DNA from: Stenotrophomonas maltophilia
GTDB taxonomy: Bacteria > Pseudomonadota > Gammaproteobacteria > Xanthomonadales > Xanthomonadaceae
Assembly: GCF_023518235.1 (NCBI RefSeq)
Contig: NZ_CP090423.1
Span: forward strand, 2,480,001-2,544,000
Reading direction: 5' to 3'
DNA length: 64,000 nucleotides
Shown: positions 19,488 to 28,836 of the stretch, in pieces
How the letters are laid out: each line of letters begins with the position of its first letter
Numbering within the stretch: the first letter of the stretch is position 1
Translations under genes and position numbers: made by a program
Notes under the pieces: model-generated
The model's database searches: none
Told to the model about the DNA's origin: nothing
What the model saw: only the letters and a program-made list of their open reading frames with translations

Positions 19488-20504
19488 TTATTGCCCGGGG
19501 ACCGGCAGGCTCTCGCTGGCGAAAATTGCGACATGCGGGACACCGTCGGCGCCGATCCAGCCCCGATACATGCCCTGGGTGTTGAAGGGCGTGGCCATTT
19601 TTCCGTCTGCCGCGAGCACGATCGCGCCGCCGTCGCCGCCCATCTGCGGAATCGTCTCGTTGATCACGCCCTTGCCGGCCTGTTCCGGGGTCTGCCCCTG
19701 GTAGCGCATGCGGGCACAGATCTCGTGCGCGGCGGCCGTGCGGATGTAGTACTCGCCCCAGCCGGTGCCTGATACCGCGCAGCGCGCATCGGCCCATGTG
19801 CCGGCACCGATGATCGGCGAGTCACCCACCCGTCCATAGCGCTTGTTGGTCATGCCGCCGGTGGAAGTGCCTGCTGCGAGCTGCCCCTGCGCATCCAGCG
19901 CGACCGCTCCGACGGTACCGAAGTGTCTTGCGGTCTCCAGATCGGCGTGCGCCTGGCCGCTGGCCTCTTCCTTCAGTGCACGCTGCAGCTGCTGCCAGCG
20001 CTTTTCGGTGCGGAAGTAGGACGGATCGACCAACACCGTGCCCTGCTCCACTGCGAACGCCTCGGCACCCTGCCCGACCATCATCACGTGCCTCGACTTC
20101 TGCATGACCGTCTGCGCCAGCAGGATCGGGTTGCGCACCCGCTGCACGCCGGCCACCGCGCCGGCGGCCTGGGTGGCACCGTCCATGACCGCAGCATCCA
20201 GCTCGTTGCGGCCGTCATGGGTGAACACCGCCCCCTTGCCGGCATTGAAGGTGGGATCGTCCTCAAGCACGGTGATCGCCGCCGTGACTGCGGCCAGCGC
20301 CGGACGGCCGGCGGCCAGTTCGGCATGGCCCTTCAGCAGCGCGGCACGCAGCGCCTCGCGCGCGGCCTTCTCTTCGGCCGGTGACAGATCCTTGCGCTCG
20401 ACACCGGCACCGCCATGGATGACCAGCAGCGGCGAAGCCGCCGGCGCGGCCTGGGCCAGCAGCGGCAGGGACAACAGCGCGGACAGCGCAAGGCGCAGTT
20501 TCAT
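19488..20504 (-). CDS. iaaA: Secreted isoaspartyl peptidase / L-asparaginase (Ntn hydrolase, T2)
   Basis: Type 2 asparaginases cleave beta-aspartyl dipeptides and asparagine after autocleavage to alpha and beta chains. The 338-residue protein starts at the ATG of MKLRLALSALLSLPLLAQAA, a signal peptide, so it should act in the periplasm. Family marks are VIHGGAG (28-34), NAGKGAVF (87-94) and the autocleavage/nucleophile Thr197 in HFGTVGAVALD, followed by STGGMTNKRYGRVGDSPIIGAG. An in-frame ATG 24 codons upstream lacks support. It lies 105 bases downstream of a cyanophycinase-like gene, which suggests joint breakdown of beta-aspartyl peptides. Confidence 0.9.
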   Translation of the reverse strand: MKLRLALSALLSLPLLAQAAPAASPLLVIHGGAGVERKDLSPAEEKAAREALRAALLKGHAELAAGRPALAAVTAAITVLEDDPTFNAGKGAVFTHDGRNELDAAVMDGATQAAGAVAGVQRVRNPILLAQTVMQKSRHVMMVGQGAEAFAVEQGTVLVDPSYFRTEKRWQQLQRALKEEASGQAHADLETARHFGTVGAVALDAQGQLAAGTSTGGMTNKRYGRVGDSPIIGAGTWADARCAVSGTGWGEYYIRTAAAHEICARMRYQGQTPEQAGKGVINETIPQMGGDGGAIVLAADGKMATPFNTQGMYRGWIGADGVPHVAIFASESLPVPGQ

Positions 20505-20543
20505 CGGGTACGTCTCCAGCAGAACGAGGGAATGGATTGCAGG

Positions 20544-20613
20544 GTAATGCCGGCCGCTGGCCGGCAAGGGGCGCATCAGCGCAGGCGAGTTGCCGGCCAG
20601 CGACCGGCACTAC
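20544..20613. repeat. SMAG pair overlapping a stop codon
   Basis: A GTAA-headed TGCCGGCC/GGCCGGCA palindrome at 20544-20566 (plus) faces a GTAG-headed one at 20591-20613 (minus). The TAG in the minus-strand GTAG is the stop codon of the cyanophycinase-like gene. Confidence 0.75.
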
Positions 20614-21629
20614 CGACGGGTGAACTCAAGCTCGCCGTCATTGATGTCGGCCACCGCCTGGTAATCGGCATCGGCCTCGAAGTCATCCAGCCGCATGCGG
20701 CTGCCGCTGGCAACCACCGTCACCGGCACCGCATGGAAGCGCAGTGGCTCGCCCTGGACCAGCCGGTCGGCATCGCGACCGGGGCTGACCACCCAGACCT
20801 TGCCCTCGCCATCAGCGCTGTAGACCTGGGCCTGGCCATCGGGCTCCACGCACAGGGCAGTATCTTCGTCCACGCCGATGCCGACGATGCCGGGGTCACC
20901 ACTGTCCTGCGCGGCGCGGGCCACGAACACGATCAGGCGGCCGAGCCGGTCACGCTTGTCGAAGTGGGTGTCGGTGACCACGCGCTGGAGGTAGGGCATC
21001 TGCAGGAAACCATGGTCCAGGGTGACCGCGCTGCCCATGGGATCGGCCAGTGCACCGGCCGAGGTGATGCTGCCACCATCGAGCGCGCCATAGGCATAGC
21101 CGCCGAGGATCGCCAGGCCGGCACTGGTGCCGGCGATCGGCTTGCCGGCACGCACGTGTGCATTGAGCGCACGGTTGAGCGCGGTGCCCTTCCAGAAGCG
21201 GATGTAGCGCGACTGGTCGCCACCGGCGATGAAGATGGCATCGGCCGCCGCCACCACGCGCAGCACGGCCGGATCGTCGGCGCCCCGGCGGCTGTCGAAG
21301 ACCAGGGTCTGCACGGCGGTGGTGCCGCCGATGTCGTGGTACAGCCGGTCCTGCAGTTCATCGCTGCCGGAGGCGCGCAGGATCAGCACGCGGCCGTTGC
21401 CGGCCTGCCGCAACCACCACTGGAAGGCATCGGGCACCCACTCCCCACCGCCCATCAGCATCATGGCCGGGGCGCGCGGGCCGGGCCGCGGCGCGTCCAG
21501 ATCGCCCACTTCGTAATACGCAAAGCCGGGACCGTGCAGGTCCTGCGCGGACGTGGCCAACGGCCAGGCCAACACCAGGACCACCAGACAGGTGATCGGG
21601 GCAAACCAGGCCTGATGGAGGCGTCGCAT
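20610..21629 (-). CDS. Secreted cyanophycinase-like peptidase (S51)
   Basis: S51 peptidases include aspartyl dipeptidase and cyanophycinase, which cuts cyanophycin (multi-Arg-poly-Asp) to beta-Asp-Arg. From MRRLHQAWFAP the protein has 339 residues with a hydrophobic export segment (10-28, ending ATSAQD). It carries IAGGDQSRY (134-142) and the nucleophile elbow AGTSAGLA with Ser169, and DTHFDKRDRLGRL as expected for cyanophycinases. An ATG six codons upstream is possible. Its stop codon is part of a SMAG repeat. It lies upstream of the isoaspartyl peptidase gene and divergent from a TonB-dependent receptor. The substrate is inferred from family; cyanophycin itself is unproven. Confidence 0.82.
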   Translation of the reverse strand: MRRLHQAWFAPITCLVVLVLAWPLATSAQDLHGPGFAYYEVGDLDAPRPGPRAPAMMLMGGGEWVPDAFQWWLRQAGNGRVLILRASGSDELQDRLYHDIGGTTAVQTLVFDSRRGADDPAVLRVVAAADAIFIAGGDQSRYIRFWKGTALNRALNAHVRAGKPIAGTSAGLAILGGYAYGALDGGSITSAGALADPMGSAVTLDHGFLQMPYLQRVVTDTHFDKRDRLGRLIVFVARAAQDSGDPGIVGIGVDEDTALCVEPDGQAQVYSADGEGKVWVVSPGRDADRLVQGEPLRFHAVPVTVVASGSRMRLDDFEADADYQAVADINDGELEFTRR

Positions 21630-21800
21630 CTTGATCTCCCTGAACAAAATCGACCTGCAAGCGTTTTCATTCTTTGCCAGATGGACACCCAGTAGTCAAG
21701 AGCATGAAAAAGGCGTTAAATGCGCGCGCCCATTGCTGAAACATGAATGGGGGACAGGGGCCCCTCCTCTGCGGGCCGGCATCATTTTTGAGAATTCCTC

Positions 21801-24539
21801 ATGCGTAGACAGGCGATGGCGTGGTCGATCCAGCTGGCGTTGATGGGCGTGGCTGCTTCCGCGGCGGCCCAGGCACCGGCTTCCTCTTCGGTTCAACAAC
21901 TGGACGCGGTGCAGGTCACCGGCTCGCGCATTCCGCGCGCCCAGGTGGAAGGCCCCGCACCGATCACGGTGATCAATGCCGAGCAGATCCGCTCCAGTGG
22001 TTTCACCAGCGTGCCGGACGTGCTGCGTGCGATGACCCAGAACGGCGGTGAGACACAGAGCCAGCAGTCGTCCAGCGGCGCCGACTTCTCACCCGGCGCA
22101 CAGCAGGTCGATCTGCGCGGGCTGGGCCCGAACCACACCCTGGTGCTGGTCAATGGCCGCCGCATCGCCGACTTCCCGATGCCGTTCAAGGGCCGCAGCA
22201 ACTTCACCGACGTCTCCAACATCCCGCTGGGCATGATCGAGCGCATCGAAGTGCTGACCGGCAGCGCTTCGGCCATCTATGGTTCGGATGCGATCGCCGG
22301 CGTGGTCAACTTCATCCTGAAGAAGAAGGCCGACGGCACCACGGTTGACCTGCGCATGGGCACCACCACCGAAGGCGGTGGCGAGTCGTTCGACATGAGC
22401 ATCGCCAGTGGATTCAGCCACGGCGGCTTCAACGCCGTGTACAGCGTCGAGCTGCAGTCGCAGACCCCGTTGTGGGCCTACCAGCGCGACATCCAGGATT
22501 CGACCCAGGACGGTCCCACCGAAGGTTCGCGCATCGGCCGTCGCGCCTACCTGCGTACCGACTACAACGATGACTACCTCGACCCGAGTGCCGCCACCTG
22601 CGATGCGCTGGCCGCGCAGAACCAGGGCAGCACCTACCACGCCTACCGGCCGCGCTACGGCTACTACTGCGGCAGCGACGCATCGATCGGCTACGGCACC
22701 ATCCTCAACAAGCGCCGCGGCGCCAACGGCTATGCGTCGCTGAGCTACGACTTCGACAACGGCCAGCAGTGGTTCGCCGATGTGCAGCTGGGCTACCACA
22801 CGCTGTCGCTGATGCGCGACGTCACCTCGTGGGGCCGCATGGACGCCAACGGCGATGAGTCGGGCTACTTCAACAACGAAGCCACCGGCGAGATCGAGTT
22901 CTGGCAGCGGCAGTTCTCGCCGGAGGAAATGGGTGGGCTGCGCAACGCCATGGTGCGCAGCACGCAACGCACCTTCAGCGTGACCACAGGCTTCAAGGGC
23001 AATCTGGCCGGCAACTGGGACTACGAAGCAGCACTGAGCCATTCGCAGTACCAGTCGCGGATCAGCTGGGCGCAGATCGTCGCCGCCAAGGCCAATGACC
23101 TGTTCCTGGGCGCGCAGCTGGGCAAGGATGATGAAGGCTTCCCGATCTACAACGCCGACCCGTCGCGCTTGTACCGGCCGCTGACCCGCGACGAGTACGA
23201 TTCGATCGCCGCGCGCACCACCTACACGCCGAAGTCGCGCACGGAGACGGCGGCCTTCACCCTGACCAACAGCGCACTGTTCGGCCTGCCTGGCGGTGAT
23301 GCCGGCTTCGCGGCCACCGTGGAAGTGGGCCAGCAGGCGTACTCGCTCAATCCCGATCCGCTGGCGACGCAGTACTACTACTACAGCTGGAAGGATTCGG
23401 ACGGCAAGGGCTCGCGCAACCGCTGGGCCACCGCCGCCGAGCTGCGCATGCCGCTGCATGAGACGGTGAACCTGAGCGTGGCCGGCCGTTACGACCAGTA
23501 CCGCTATTCCGGCCACACCATCGGCAAGGCGACCTGGAGCGGCGGCCTGGAATGGCGCCCGATCGATACCCTGCTGGTGCGCGGTTCGTACGGCACCGCG
23601 TTCCGGGCGCCGGACCTGCACTACGTGTTCGCAGGCCCGGGCAACGATGAGACCAGCGCTGAAGATCTGTACACCTGCCGCCTGGAAGAGGCCAGCGACT
23701 GTGCCGACTACGAGCGCGATCTGGTCCGCAGCCGCACCGGCAACCGCCAGCTTGATCCGGAAACCAGCACCTCGTGGAGTGCCGGATTCGTCTGGTCGCC
23801 GGCCATCGGCCTGGACCTGTCGGTGGACTGGTTCGACATCGACATGCGCAACCAGGTGCAGGACATGGACGTGCGCACGATCCTGGCCAATGAAGCCAAC
23901 TGCCGCCTTGGCAGCGCAGACATCAGCTCGCCGACCTGCGTCGACGCGCTCGGCCGCATCACCCGTACCGCCGACGGCCGCCTGTACGGCGTGCGCGTGG
24001 AGCCGATCAACGTGGCCCGCGAGTCCACCTCCGGCATCGACGTCGGCCTGCGCTACCGCCTGCAGACCGGTATCGGTGACTTCATCCTCAACGGCACCCA
24101 TACCTGGGTGAAGAAGCACGACTTCCAGCGCTTCGCTGGCGATGTGACCGAGGACCAGTTCGCGGTCAACAGCGGCTTCGATATTCCCCGCACCAAGACC
24201 AGCCTGAGCGTGACCTGGAAGAAGGCCGCGTGGTCGGCCACGGTTTACGGCTCGCGCCTGGGCAAGCTGCCGACTTCGGACAGCTACGACCAGGTGTTCG
24301 ACTGGGACAGCGGCGACAGCCCCTACATCAAGGCAACCTACCGCTACAACGCATCGGTGCAGTACCGCTTCGACGACCATTCACGCCTGTCGCTGTCGGT
24401 GGTCAACGTGTTCAACAAGATGCCGCCGAAGGACCTGACCTATACGGCCTATCCGTACTACGACGTGTCCTGGTTCGACAGCGTCGGCCGCACGATCAAT
24501 CTGCAGTACACCCACAAGTTCGGTGGCAGCGCGCTGTAA
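21801..24539 (+). CDS. TonB-dependent outer-membrane receptor
   Basis: TonB-dependent receptors import scarce substrates across the outer membrane using proton-motive energy. The 912-residue protein has a signal peptide (MRRQAMAWSIQLALMGVAAS), a VQVTGSRIPR start to the plug, a plug to about residue 170 (GLGPNHTLVLVNGRR, IERIEVLTGSASAIYGSDAI) and a long beta-barrel ending in the FNKMP and INLQYTHKF region. Paired cysteines (YTCRLEEASDCADY, EANCRLGSADISSPTC) suggest disulfides in extracellular loops. No partner sugar or iron gene is nearby. The divergent neighbours are two secreted beta-aspartyl peptidases, so a peptide substrate is a reasonable guess. Confidence 0.92.
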   Translation: MRRQAMAWSIQLALMGVAASAAAQAPASSSVQQLDAVQVTGSRIPRAQVEGPAPITVINAEQIRSSGFTSVPDVLRAMTQNGGETQSQQSSSGADFSPGAQQVDLRGLGPNHTLVLVNGRRIADFPMPFKGRSNFTDVSNIPLGMIERIEVLTGSASAIYGSDAIAGVVNFILKKKADGTTVDLRMGTTTEGGGESFDMSIASGFSHGGFNAVYSVELQSQTPLWAYQRDIQDSTQDGPTEGSRIGRRAYLRTDYNDDYLDPSAATCDALAAQNQGSTYHAYRPRYGYYCGSDASIGYGTILNKRRGANGYASLSYDFDNGQQWFADVQLGYHTLSLMRDVTSWGRMDANGDESGYFNNEATGEIEFWQRQFSPEEMGGLRNAMVRSTQRTFSVTTGFKGNLAGNWDYEAALSHSQYQSRISWAQIVAAKANDLFLGAQLGKDDEGFPIYNADPSRLYRPLTRDEYDSIAARTTYTPKSRTETAAFTLTNSALFGLPGGDAGFAATVEVGQQAYSLNPDPLATQYYYYSWKDSDGKGSRNRWATAAELRMPLHETVNLSVAGRYDQYRYSGHTIGKATWSGGLEWRPIDTLLVRGSYGTAFRAPDLHYVFAGPGNDETSAEDLYTCRLEEASDCADYERDLVRSRTGNRQLDPETSTSWSAGFVWSPAIGLDLSVDWFDIDMRNQVQDMDVRTILANEANCRLGSADISSPTCVDALGRITRTADGRLYGVRVEPINVARESTSGIDVGLRYRLQTGIGDFILNGTHTWVKKHDFQRFAGDVTEDQFAVNSGFDIPRTKTSLSVTWKKAAWSATVYGSRLGKLPTSDSYDQVFDWDSGDSPYIKATYRYNASVQYRFDDHSRLSLSVVNVFNKMPPKDLTYTAYPYYDVSWFDSVGRTINLQYTHKFGGSAL

Positions 24540-24613
24540 GCGCAGGCTGCAACGCAGGACATGGAACGCAGGGCCCGCCATTGGCGGGCCTTGTTCGTTT
24601 CGGCGGTGGTGCA

Positions 24614-24636
24614 GGCCAACCAAGGCTGGCCACTAC
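24614..24636 (-). repeat. SMAG (GTAG) palindrome, CCAACC subtype
   Basis: Minus-strand GTAG followed by TGGCCAGCCTTGGTTGGCC. The same subtype occurs at 24871 and 26263. It lies 75 bases past the TonB receptor. Confidence 0.65.
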
Positions 24637-24649
24637 CGGGGCATGCCGG

Positions 24650-25011
24650 TTTTCCACACACCGCGTGGAAAGCGATGGGAACTTGGTGTGGACAAGTGGG
24701 CGCGAGCGTTGTCGCACAAGCGGTTGCAGGCGTGGTTATTTTTTGTCCAGACCCACGGTTGTTTTCCACACGCCGCGTGGAAAGCGATGGGAACTTGGTG
24801 TGGACAAGTGGGCGCGAGCGTTGCAGCGCAGGCGTTCCCGGGCGTGGTGAAAATTTGTCCACCACGTGCTGTGCCAACCAAGGTTGGTACCTACCAGACA
24901 GATGCTCCTTGGTTTTCCACACCGGGCGTGGAAAGTGGTGGGGGTTTGCTGTGGACAAGGGTTCGCGAGTCTTGCGGCGCAAGCGTTTCAACGCATGGTT
25001 ATTTTTTCGCC
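24650..25011. repeat. Three imperfect ~100-base repeats with DnaA-box-like sequences
   Basis: Units start at 24650, 24762 and 24913. Units 1 and 2 match over their first ~62 bases with one mismatch; unit 3 is more diverged. Each begins with TTTTCCACA, has a short CCAC/GTGG palindrome, then TGTGGACAA (24687-24695, 24799-24807, 24950-24958), and ends near a T-rich tract. TTTTCCACA fits the DnaA-box consensus TTWTNCACA; TGTGGACAA read on the other strand is one base off TTATCCACA. No gene is visible in this 548-base gap. Confidence 0.7.
24871..24894 (-). repeat. SMAG (GTAG) palindrome between repeat units
   Basis: Minus-strand GTAG followed by GTACCAACCTTGGTTGGCAC. It sits between the second and third DnaA-box-like units and accounts for their larger spacing (151 against 112 bases). 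Confidence 0.65.
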
Positions 25012-25037
25012 AACAACCGACAGGGGACCAGAAACGC

Positions 25038-25064
25038 GGACGCCCCGCGCAAGGCGGGGCGTCC
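25038..25064 (-). terminator. ychF terminator
   Basis: GGACGCCCCGC (25038-25048) pairs perfectly with 25054-25064 around GCAAG. On the minus strand it is followed by GCGTTTCTGG, a weak U tract. It lies 23 bases past the ychF stop codon. Confidence 0.65.
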
Positions 25065-25087
25065 GGGGTCGATCCGTTGCCGCTGGA

Positions 25088-26179
25088 TCAGACGTTGAAG
25101 CGGAAGTGCAGGATGTCACCTTCCTGCACGCGGTACTCCTTGCCTTCCAGGCGCAGGCGACCGGCTTCCTTGGCACCCGCTTCGCCCTTGTACTTGATGA
25201 AGTCGTCATACGCGATGGTTTCGGCGCGGATGAATCCCTTCTCGAAGTCGGTGTGGATGACGGCGGCGGCCTGCGGGGCGGTAGCGCCCTTGCGCACGGT
25301 CCACGCGCGGACTTCCTTCACGCCGGCGGTGAAGTAGGTCTGCAGGCCCAGCAGGCTGTAGGCCGCGTTGATCACGCGGTTCAGGCCCGGCTCGCTCAGG
25401 CCCAGGTCGGCCAGGAAGGTATCGCGGTCTTCGTCATCGAGCTGGGACAGCTCTTCTTCGATCGCAGCCGACACCGGCACCACCTGCGCGCCTTCGGCGG
25501 CGGCGTGCGCGCGCACGGCTTCCAGGTGCGGGTTGTTCTCGAAGCCGTCCTCAAGCACGTTGGCGATGTACATCACCGGCTTGAGGGTCAGCAGGAACAG
25601 GTCGCGCACCAGCGCCTTCTCTTCCTCGTCCAGGCCGACCGAACGACCGGACCTGCCGTCGGCCAGCGCCGCCTGCAGCTTGACCAGCACCGGCTTGCGC
25701 GCGGCCGCATCCTTGTCGCCACCCTTGGCTGCGCGCTCGGCACGGTTCAGTGCCTTCTCGACGCTGTCCAGGTCGGCCAACGCCAGTTCGGTATCGATGG
25801 TTTCGATATCCGAGATCGGGTCGACCTTGTTATTGACGTGGATGACGTCGGCGTTCTCGAAGCAACGCACCACGTGGGTGATCGCATCGACTTCACGGAT
25901 GTGTGCCAGGAACTTGTTGCCCAGGCCTTCACCGCTGGCGGCACCGGCCACCAGGCCGGCGATGTCGACGAACTCGACCGCGGTCGGGATGACCTTCTGC
26001 GGGTTGATGATCGCCGCCAGCTCGTTCAGGCGCGGATCCGGCACCGGCACGATGCCGACGTTCGGCTCGATGGTGCAGAACGGGAAGTTCGCCGCGGCGA
26101 TACCCGCCTTGGTCAGCGCGTTGAACAGGGTCGACTTGCCGACGTTGGGCAGGCCGACGATGCCGCATTTGATACCCAT
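25088..26179 (-). CDS. ychF: Redox-responsive Obg-family ATPase/GTPase YchF
   Basis: YchF (EngD, OLA1 type) is a universally conserved P-loop NTPase that associates with ribosomes and prefers ATP. From [20 protein letters not shown] the protein has 363 residues, the standard length; an upstream in-frame ATG is rejected. P-loop is at 9-17, DIAGLV (switch II) near 70, and the carboxy TGS domain ends [16 protein letters not shown]. It neighbours pth, the usual ychF-pth pairing. Confidence 0.97.
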   Translation of the reverse strand: MGIKCGIVGLPNVGKSTLFNALTKAGIAAANFPFCTIEPNVGIVPVPDPRLNELAAIINPQKVIPTAVEFVDIAGLVAGAASGEGLGNKFLAHIREVDAITHVVRCFENADVIHVNNKVDPISDIETIDTELALADLDSVEKALNRAERAAKGGDKDAAARKPVLVKLQAALADGRSGRSVGLDEEEKALVRDLFLLTLKPVMYIANVLEDGFENNPHLEAVRAHAAAEGAQVVPVSAAIEEELSQLDDEDRDTFLADLGLSEPGLNRVINAAYSLLGLQTYFTAGVKEVRAWTVRKGATAPQAAAVIHTDFEKGFIRAETIAYDDFIKYKGEAGAKEAGRLRLEGKEYRVQEGDILHFRFNV

Positions 26180-26262
26180 GGGTGACAGCTCTCTGGGGTG
26201 AAAGTGATTGGAGAAACAGCGCGCGCGCTGCTTGGCCAATCCATCTCGGTGTCGATCATTGT

Positions 26263-26286
26263 GTGCCAACCAAGGTTGGCACCTAC
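26263..26286 (-). repeat. SMAG (GTAG) palindrome between pth and ychF
   Basis: Minus-strand GTAG followed by GTGCCAACCTTGGTTGGCAC, a perfect stem. It lies 11 bases past the pth stop. Confidence 0.65.
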
Positions 26287-26296
26287 CCAAAGCGGG

Positions 26297-26875
26297 TTAT
26301 TTCGGGGTGTGCAGCCGCTTCATCGCTTCGCTGAAATCGCCCTGCACGGCCAGCGGCAGCACGTCGATCGCATCGTCGATGGCGCGCGCGATCAGCACGT
26401 CGTCTTCCTTGGACGGGCGACCGAGCACCCAGCCCACCACGCGGTCCTTGTGGCCGGGATGGCCGATGCCCACGCGCAGGCGATGGAACTTGCCGTGGCC
26501 GAGCAGGCGGATGGTGTCGCGCAGGCCGTTCTGGCCGCCGTGGCCGCCGTCAAACTTCAACCGCGCCACGCCGGGCGCCAGATCCAGTTCGTCGTGGGCC
26601 AGCAGGGTTTCCTCCGGCTCGATCTTCCAGAACCGCTGTGCGGCGGTGACCGACTTGCCGCTGAGGTTCATGAAGGTGGCGGGCTTGAGCAGCCACACCG
26701 TCTGCCCGGCAATCTCGACCTTGGCGGTCTCGCCGAACAGTTTGCTGTCCACATTCCATCGCGCACCGGCTTTTTCCGCCAGGGCCTCAACGAAATGAAA
26801 CCCGGCATTGTGCCGGGTCCGGGCGTGTTCCGATCCGGGGTTGCCCAGACCGACGATCAGTCGCAGTCCTGCCAT
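26297..26875 (-). CDS. pth: Peptidyl-tRNA hydrolase
   Basis: Releases tRNA from dropped-off peptidyl-tRNA. The 192-residue protein starts MAGLRLIVGLGNPGSEHART and has the catalytic-His segment RHNAGFHFVE, NLSGKSV and the HDELDLAPG and GGHGGQNGLRD motifs. An in-frame ATG five codons upstream is possible but overlaps the intergenic hairpin region. It lies in the prs-rplY-pth-ychF order typical of proteobacteria. Confidence 0.96.
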   Translation of the reverse strand: MAGLRLIVGLGNPGSEHARTRHNAGFHFVEALAEKAGARWNVDSKLFGETAKVEIAGQTVWLLKPATFMNLSGKSVTAAQRFWKIEPEETLLAHDELDLAPGVARLKFDGGHGGQNGLRDTIRLLGHGKFHRLRVGIGHPGHKDRVVGWVLGRPSKEDDVLIARAIDDAIDVLPLAVQGDFSEAMKRLHTPK

Positions 26876-26888
26876 GGTTCCTTCCAGC

Positions 26889-26916
26889 ACGGTGCCTGCC
26901 CGAAGGCAGGCACCGT
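26889..26916 (-). other. Intercistronic hairpin between rplY and pth
   Basis: A perfect 12-base stem (26889-26900 with 26905-26916) and CGAA loop, 8 bases past the rplY stop codon. No U tract follows. Probably an mRNA-end or processing structure. Confidence 0.5.
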
Positions 26917-26923
26917 AGCGGTA

Positions 26924-27538
26924 TTACTCGGCAGCCGCTTCTTCGTCGGCCGCGTCGGCCTTGCCGGCCTTGGCGGTGACGATGGCGTCGTCGTGGTCCT
27001 TGCCCAGCGCCAGGGCCGGGATTTCCACGCCCTTCGGCAGCTTGATGTTGGACAGGTACACCACGTCACCGGCCTTCAGCTCGCCCAGGTCGACTTCGAT
27101 CGACTCCGGCAGGTCCTTCGGCAGGCAGGTGATGGTCACTTCCTTCAGTTCGTGGGTGACCACGACGTCGGCAGCCTTGCCGGCCGGCGAGGTGTCTTCG
27201 TTGACGAAGTGCAGCGGGACCGAAGCGGTCAGGGCTTCGTTCTCGTTCACGCGCTGGAAGTCCAGGTGCATGATCAGCTGCTTGTACGGGTGGCGCTGCA
27301 TGTCACGCAGCAGGACCTTCTGCACCTGGCCGTCCAGGTTCAGGTCCAGGATCGAGGCATAGAACCACTCGTTCTGCTGGGCCAGCCAGATTTCGTTGTG
27401 GTCCAGGCTGATGGCGACCGGCTCGGCGTTGCCGCCGTACACGATGGCCGGGATCACACCGGCGTGACGCAGGCGGCGGCTCGCACCCTTACGCTGCAGT
27501 TCACGCTTGGTGACCTTGATTTCATGGGTCTTCGACAT
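26924..27538 (-). CDS. rplY: 50S ribosomal protein L25/general stress protein Ctc
   Basis: Binds 5S rRNA in the large subunit. The 204-residue protein begins MSKTHEIKVTKRELQRKGAS, with the L25 domain to about 95 and a carboxy TL5-type domain, then an acidic Ala/Asp/Glu-rich tail. This is the long CTC form rather than the short E. coli form. It follows prs. Confidence 0.95.
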   Translation of the reverse strand: MSKTHEIKVTKRELQRKGASRRLRHAGVIPAIVYGGNAEPVAISLDHNEIWLAQQNEWFYASILDLNLDGQVQKVLLRDMQRHPYKQLIMHLDFQRVNENEALTASVPLHFVNEDTSPAGKAADVVVTHELKEVTITCLPKDLPESIEVDLGELKAGDVVYLSNIKLPKGVEIPALALGKDHDDAIVTAKAGKADAADEEAAAE

Positions 27539-27648
27539 TTTCGACTACTCAGGTTGTTGCCGCGCCTTGCGGCGTGGCGGTTGAAGATGCTTCCGCGACC
27601 AGAAGCATCCGGGGTATGCCCCCACCGTTGCCGGCAGGGGCGAAAAAC

Positions 27649-28608
27649 TCAATCGACGTACAGCGAGCTGACCGACTCGCCGAAGGCGATGCGGCGCATC
27701 GTTTCGGCCAGCATTTCCGCCACGCTCAGCTGGCGGATCTTGCTGCACACGCGCGCGGCGTCCTTCAGCGGGATGGTGTCGGTCACCACCAGTTCGTCCA
27801 GCTGCGAGTTGGTGATGTTGTCCACCGCCGGGCCCGACAGCACCGCGTGGGTGCAGTAGGCGGCGACCTTGAGCGCACCGCGCGCCTTCAGGGCAGCGGC
27901 AGCGGCGCACAGGGTGCCAGCGGTATCGACGATGTCATCGACCATCACGCAGGTCTTGCCTTCGACGTCACCGATGATGTTCATCACGGTGGAGACGTTG
28001 GCGCGCGGGCGGCGCTTGTCGATGATCGCCAGGTCGGCGTCATCCAGGCGCTTGGCCACGGCACGGGCGCGGACCACACCGCCCACGTCCGGCGACACCA
28101 CGATCAGGTTCTCGGTGCCGTAGGCGCGCCAGATGTCGGCCAGCAGCAGCGGGGACGCATACACGTTGTCCACCGGAATATCGAAGAAGCCCTGGATCTG
28201 GTCGGCGTGCAGGTCGACGGTCAGCACGCGGTCAGCGCCAGCGGTGCTGAACATCTTCGCCGCCAGCTTGGCGGTGATCGGCACGCGTGAGGAACGCATG
28301 CGGCGATCCTGGCGCGAGTAGCCGAAGTACGGCACCACGGCGGTCACGCTGGCCACCGATGCGCGCTTGAGCGCGTCGATCAGCACCAGCAGTTCCATCA
28401 GGTTTTCCGCGCTCGGCGCGCAGGTCGGCTGGATCACGAACACGTCCTGCTTGCGGACGTTCTCTTCGATTTCCACCTGCACTTCGCCATCGGAGAAGTG
28501 CGAGACCAGCGCCTTGCCCGGGCGAACCCCCAGTTCCTTGCAGATGTTCTGCGCCAGACGTTTGTTGGCGTTGCCGGAAAAGACCAGCAGGTTCGGGGAC
28601 TCTTGCAT
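27649..28608 (-). CDS. prs: Ribose-phosphate pyrophosphokinase
   Basis: Makes PRPP from ribose 5-phosphate and ATP, for nucleotide, His and Trp synthesis. From [20 protein letters not shown] it has 319 residues; an adjacent ATG one codon upstream (28611) is equally possible. Motifs are [17 protein letters not shown] and the PRPP-binding [17 protein letters not shown]. The frame stays open much further upstream, but that stretch includes tRNA-Gln and is not coding. It is probably cotranscribed with tRNA-Gln and ispE. Confidence 0.96.
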   Translation of the reverse strand: MQESPNLLVFSGNANKRLAQNICKELGVRPGKALVSHFSDGEVQVEIEENVRKQDVFVIQPTCAPSAENLMELLVLIDALKRASVASVTAVVPYFGYSRQDRRMRSSRVPITAKLAAKMFSTAGADRVLTVDLHADQIQGFFDIPVDNVYASPLLLADIWRAYGTENLIVVSPDVGGVVRARAVAKRLDDADLAIIDKRRPRANVSTVMNIIGDVEGKTCVMVDDIVDTAGTLCAAAAALKARGALKVAAYCTHAVLSGPAVDNITNSQLDELVVTDTIPLKDAARVCSKIRQLSVAEMLAETMRRIAFGESVSSLYVD

Positions 28609-28748
28609 CATGATTGTCTCGGGCGGGGACGAGTGGCGGGGATCCGGAGTCGGCAAGGACCCCGGTGGACCCTTGCTGCTGACAACACCGCGGTTGTTTC
28701 CACGTCCCGCGCGGGCGATGCGCTGGAAGGCGCGGACACAGCCGCTAT

Positions 28749-28825
28749 TGGCAGGGGCGGTAGGATTCGAACCTACGAATGCCAGGATCAAAACCTGGTG
28801 CCTTGGGCCTCTTGGCGACGCCCCT
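28749..28825 (-). tRNA. tRNA-Gln (TTG)
   Basis: 77 bases, acceptor AGGGGCG/CGCCCCT with encoded CCA, anticodon loop TTTTGAT giving TTG, TTCGAATCC T arm. It lies between ispE and prs, 11 bases past the ispE stop. Confidence 0.95.
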
Positions 28826-28836
28826 GCATTGGTAAA

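Noticed and set aside
24650..25011. Replication origin
   Set aside because: DnaA-box-like sites are present but dnaA, dnaN, gyrB and an AT-rich unwinding element are not; the gene context is unrelated.
24650..25011. CRISPR array
   Set aside because: Only three units, about 100 bases each, unequal spacing, and no cas gene in the window.
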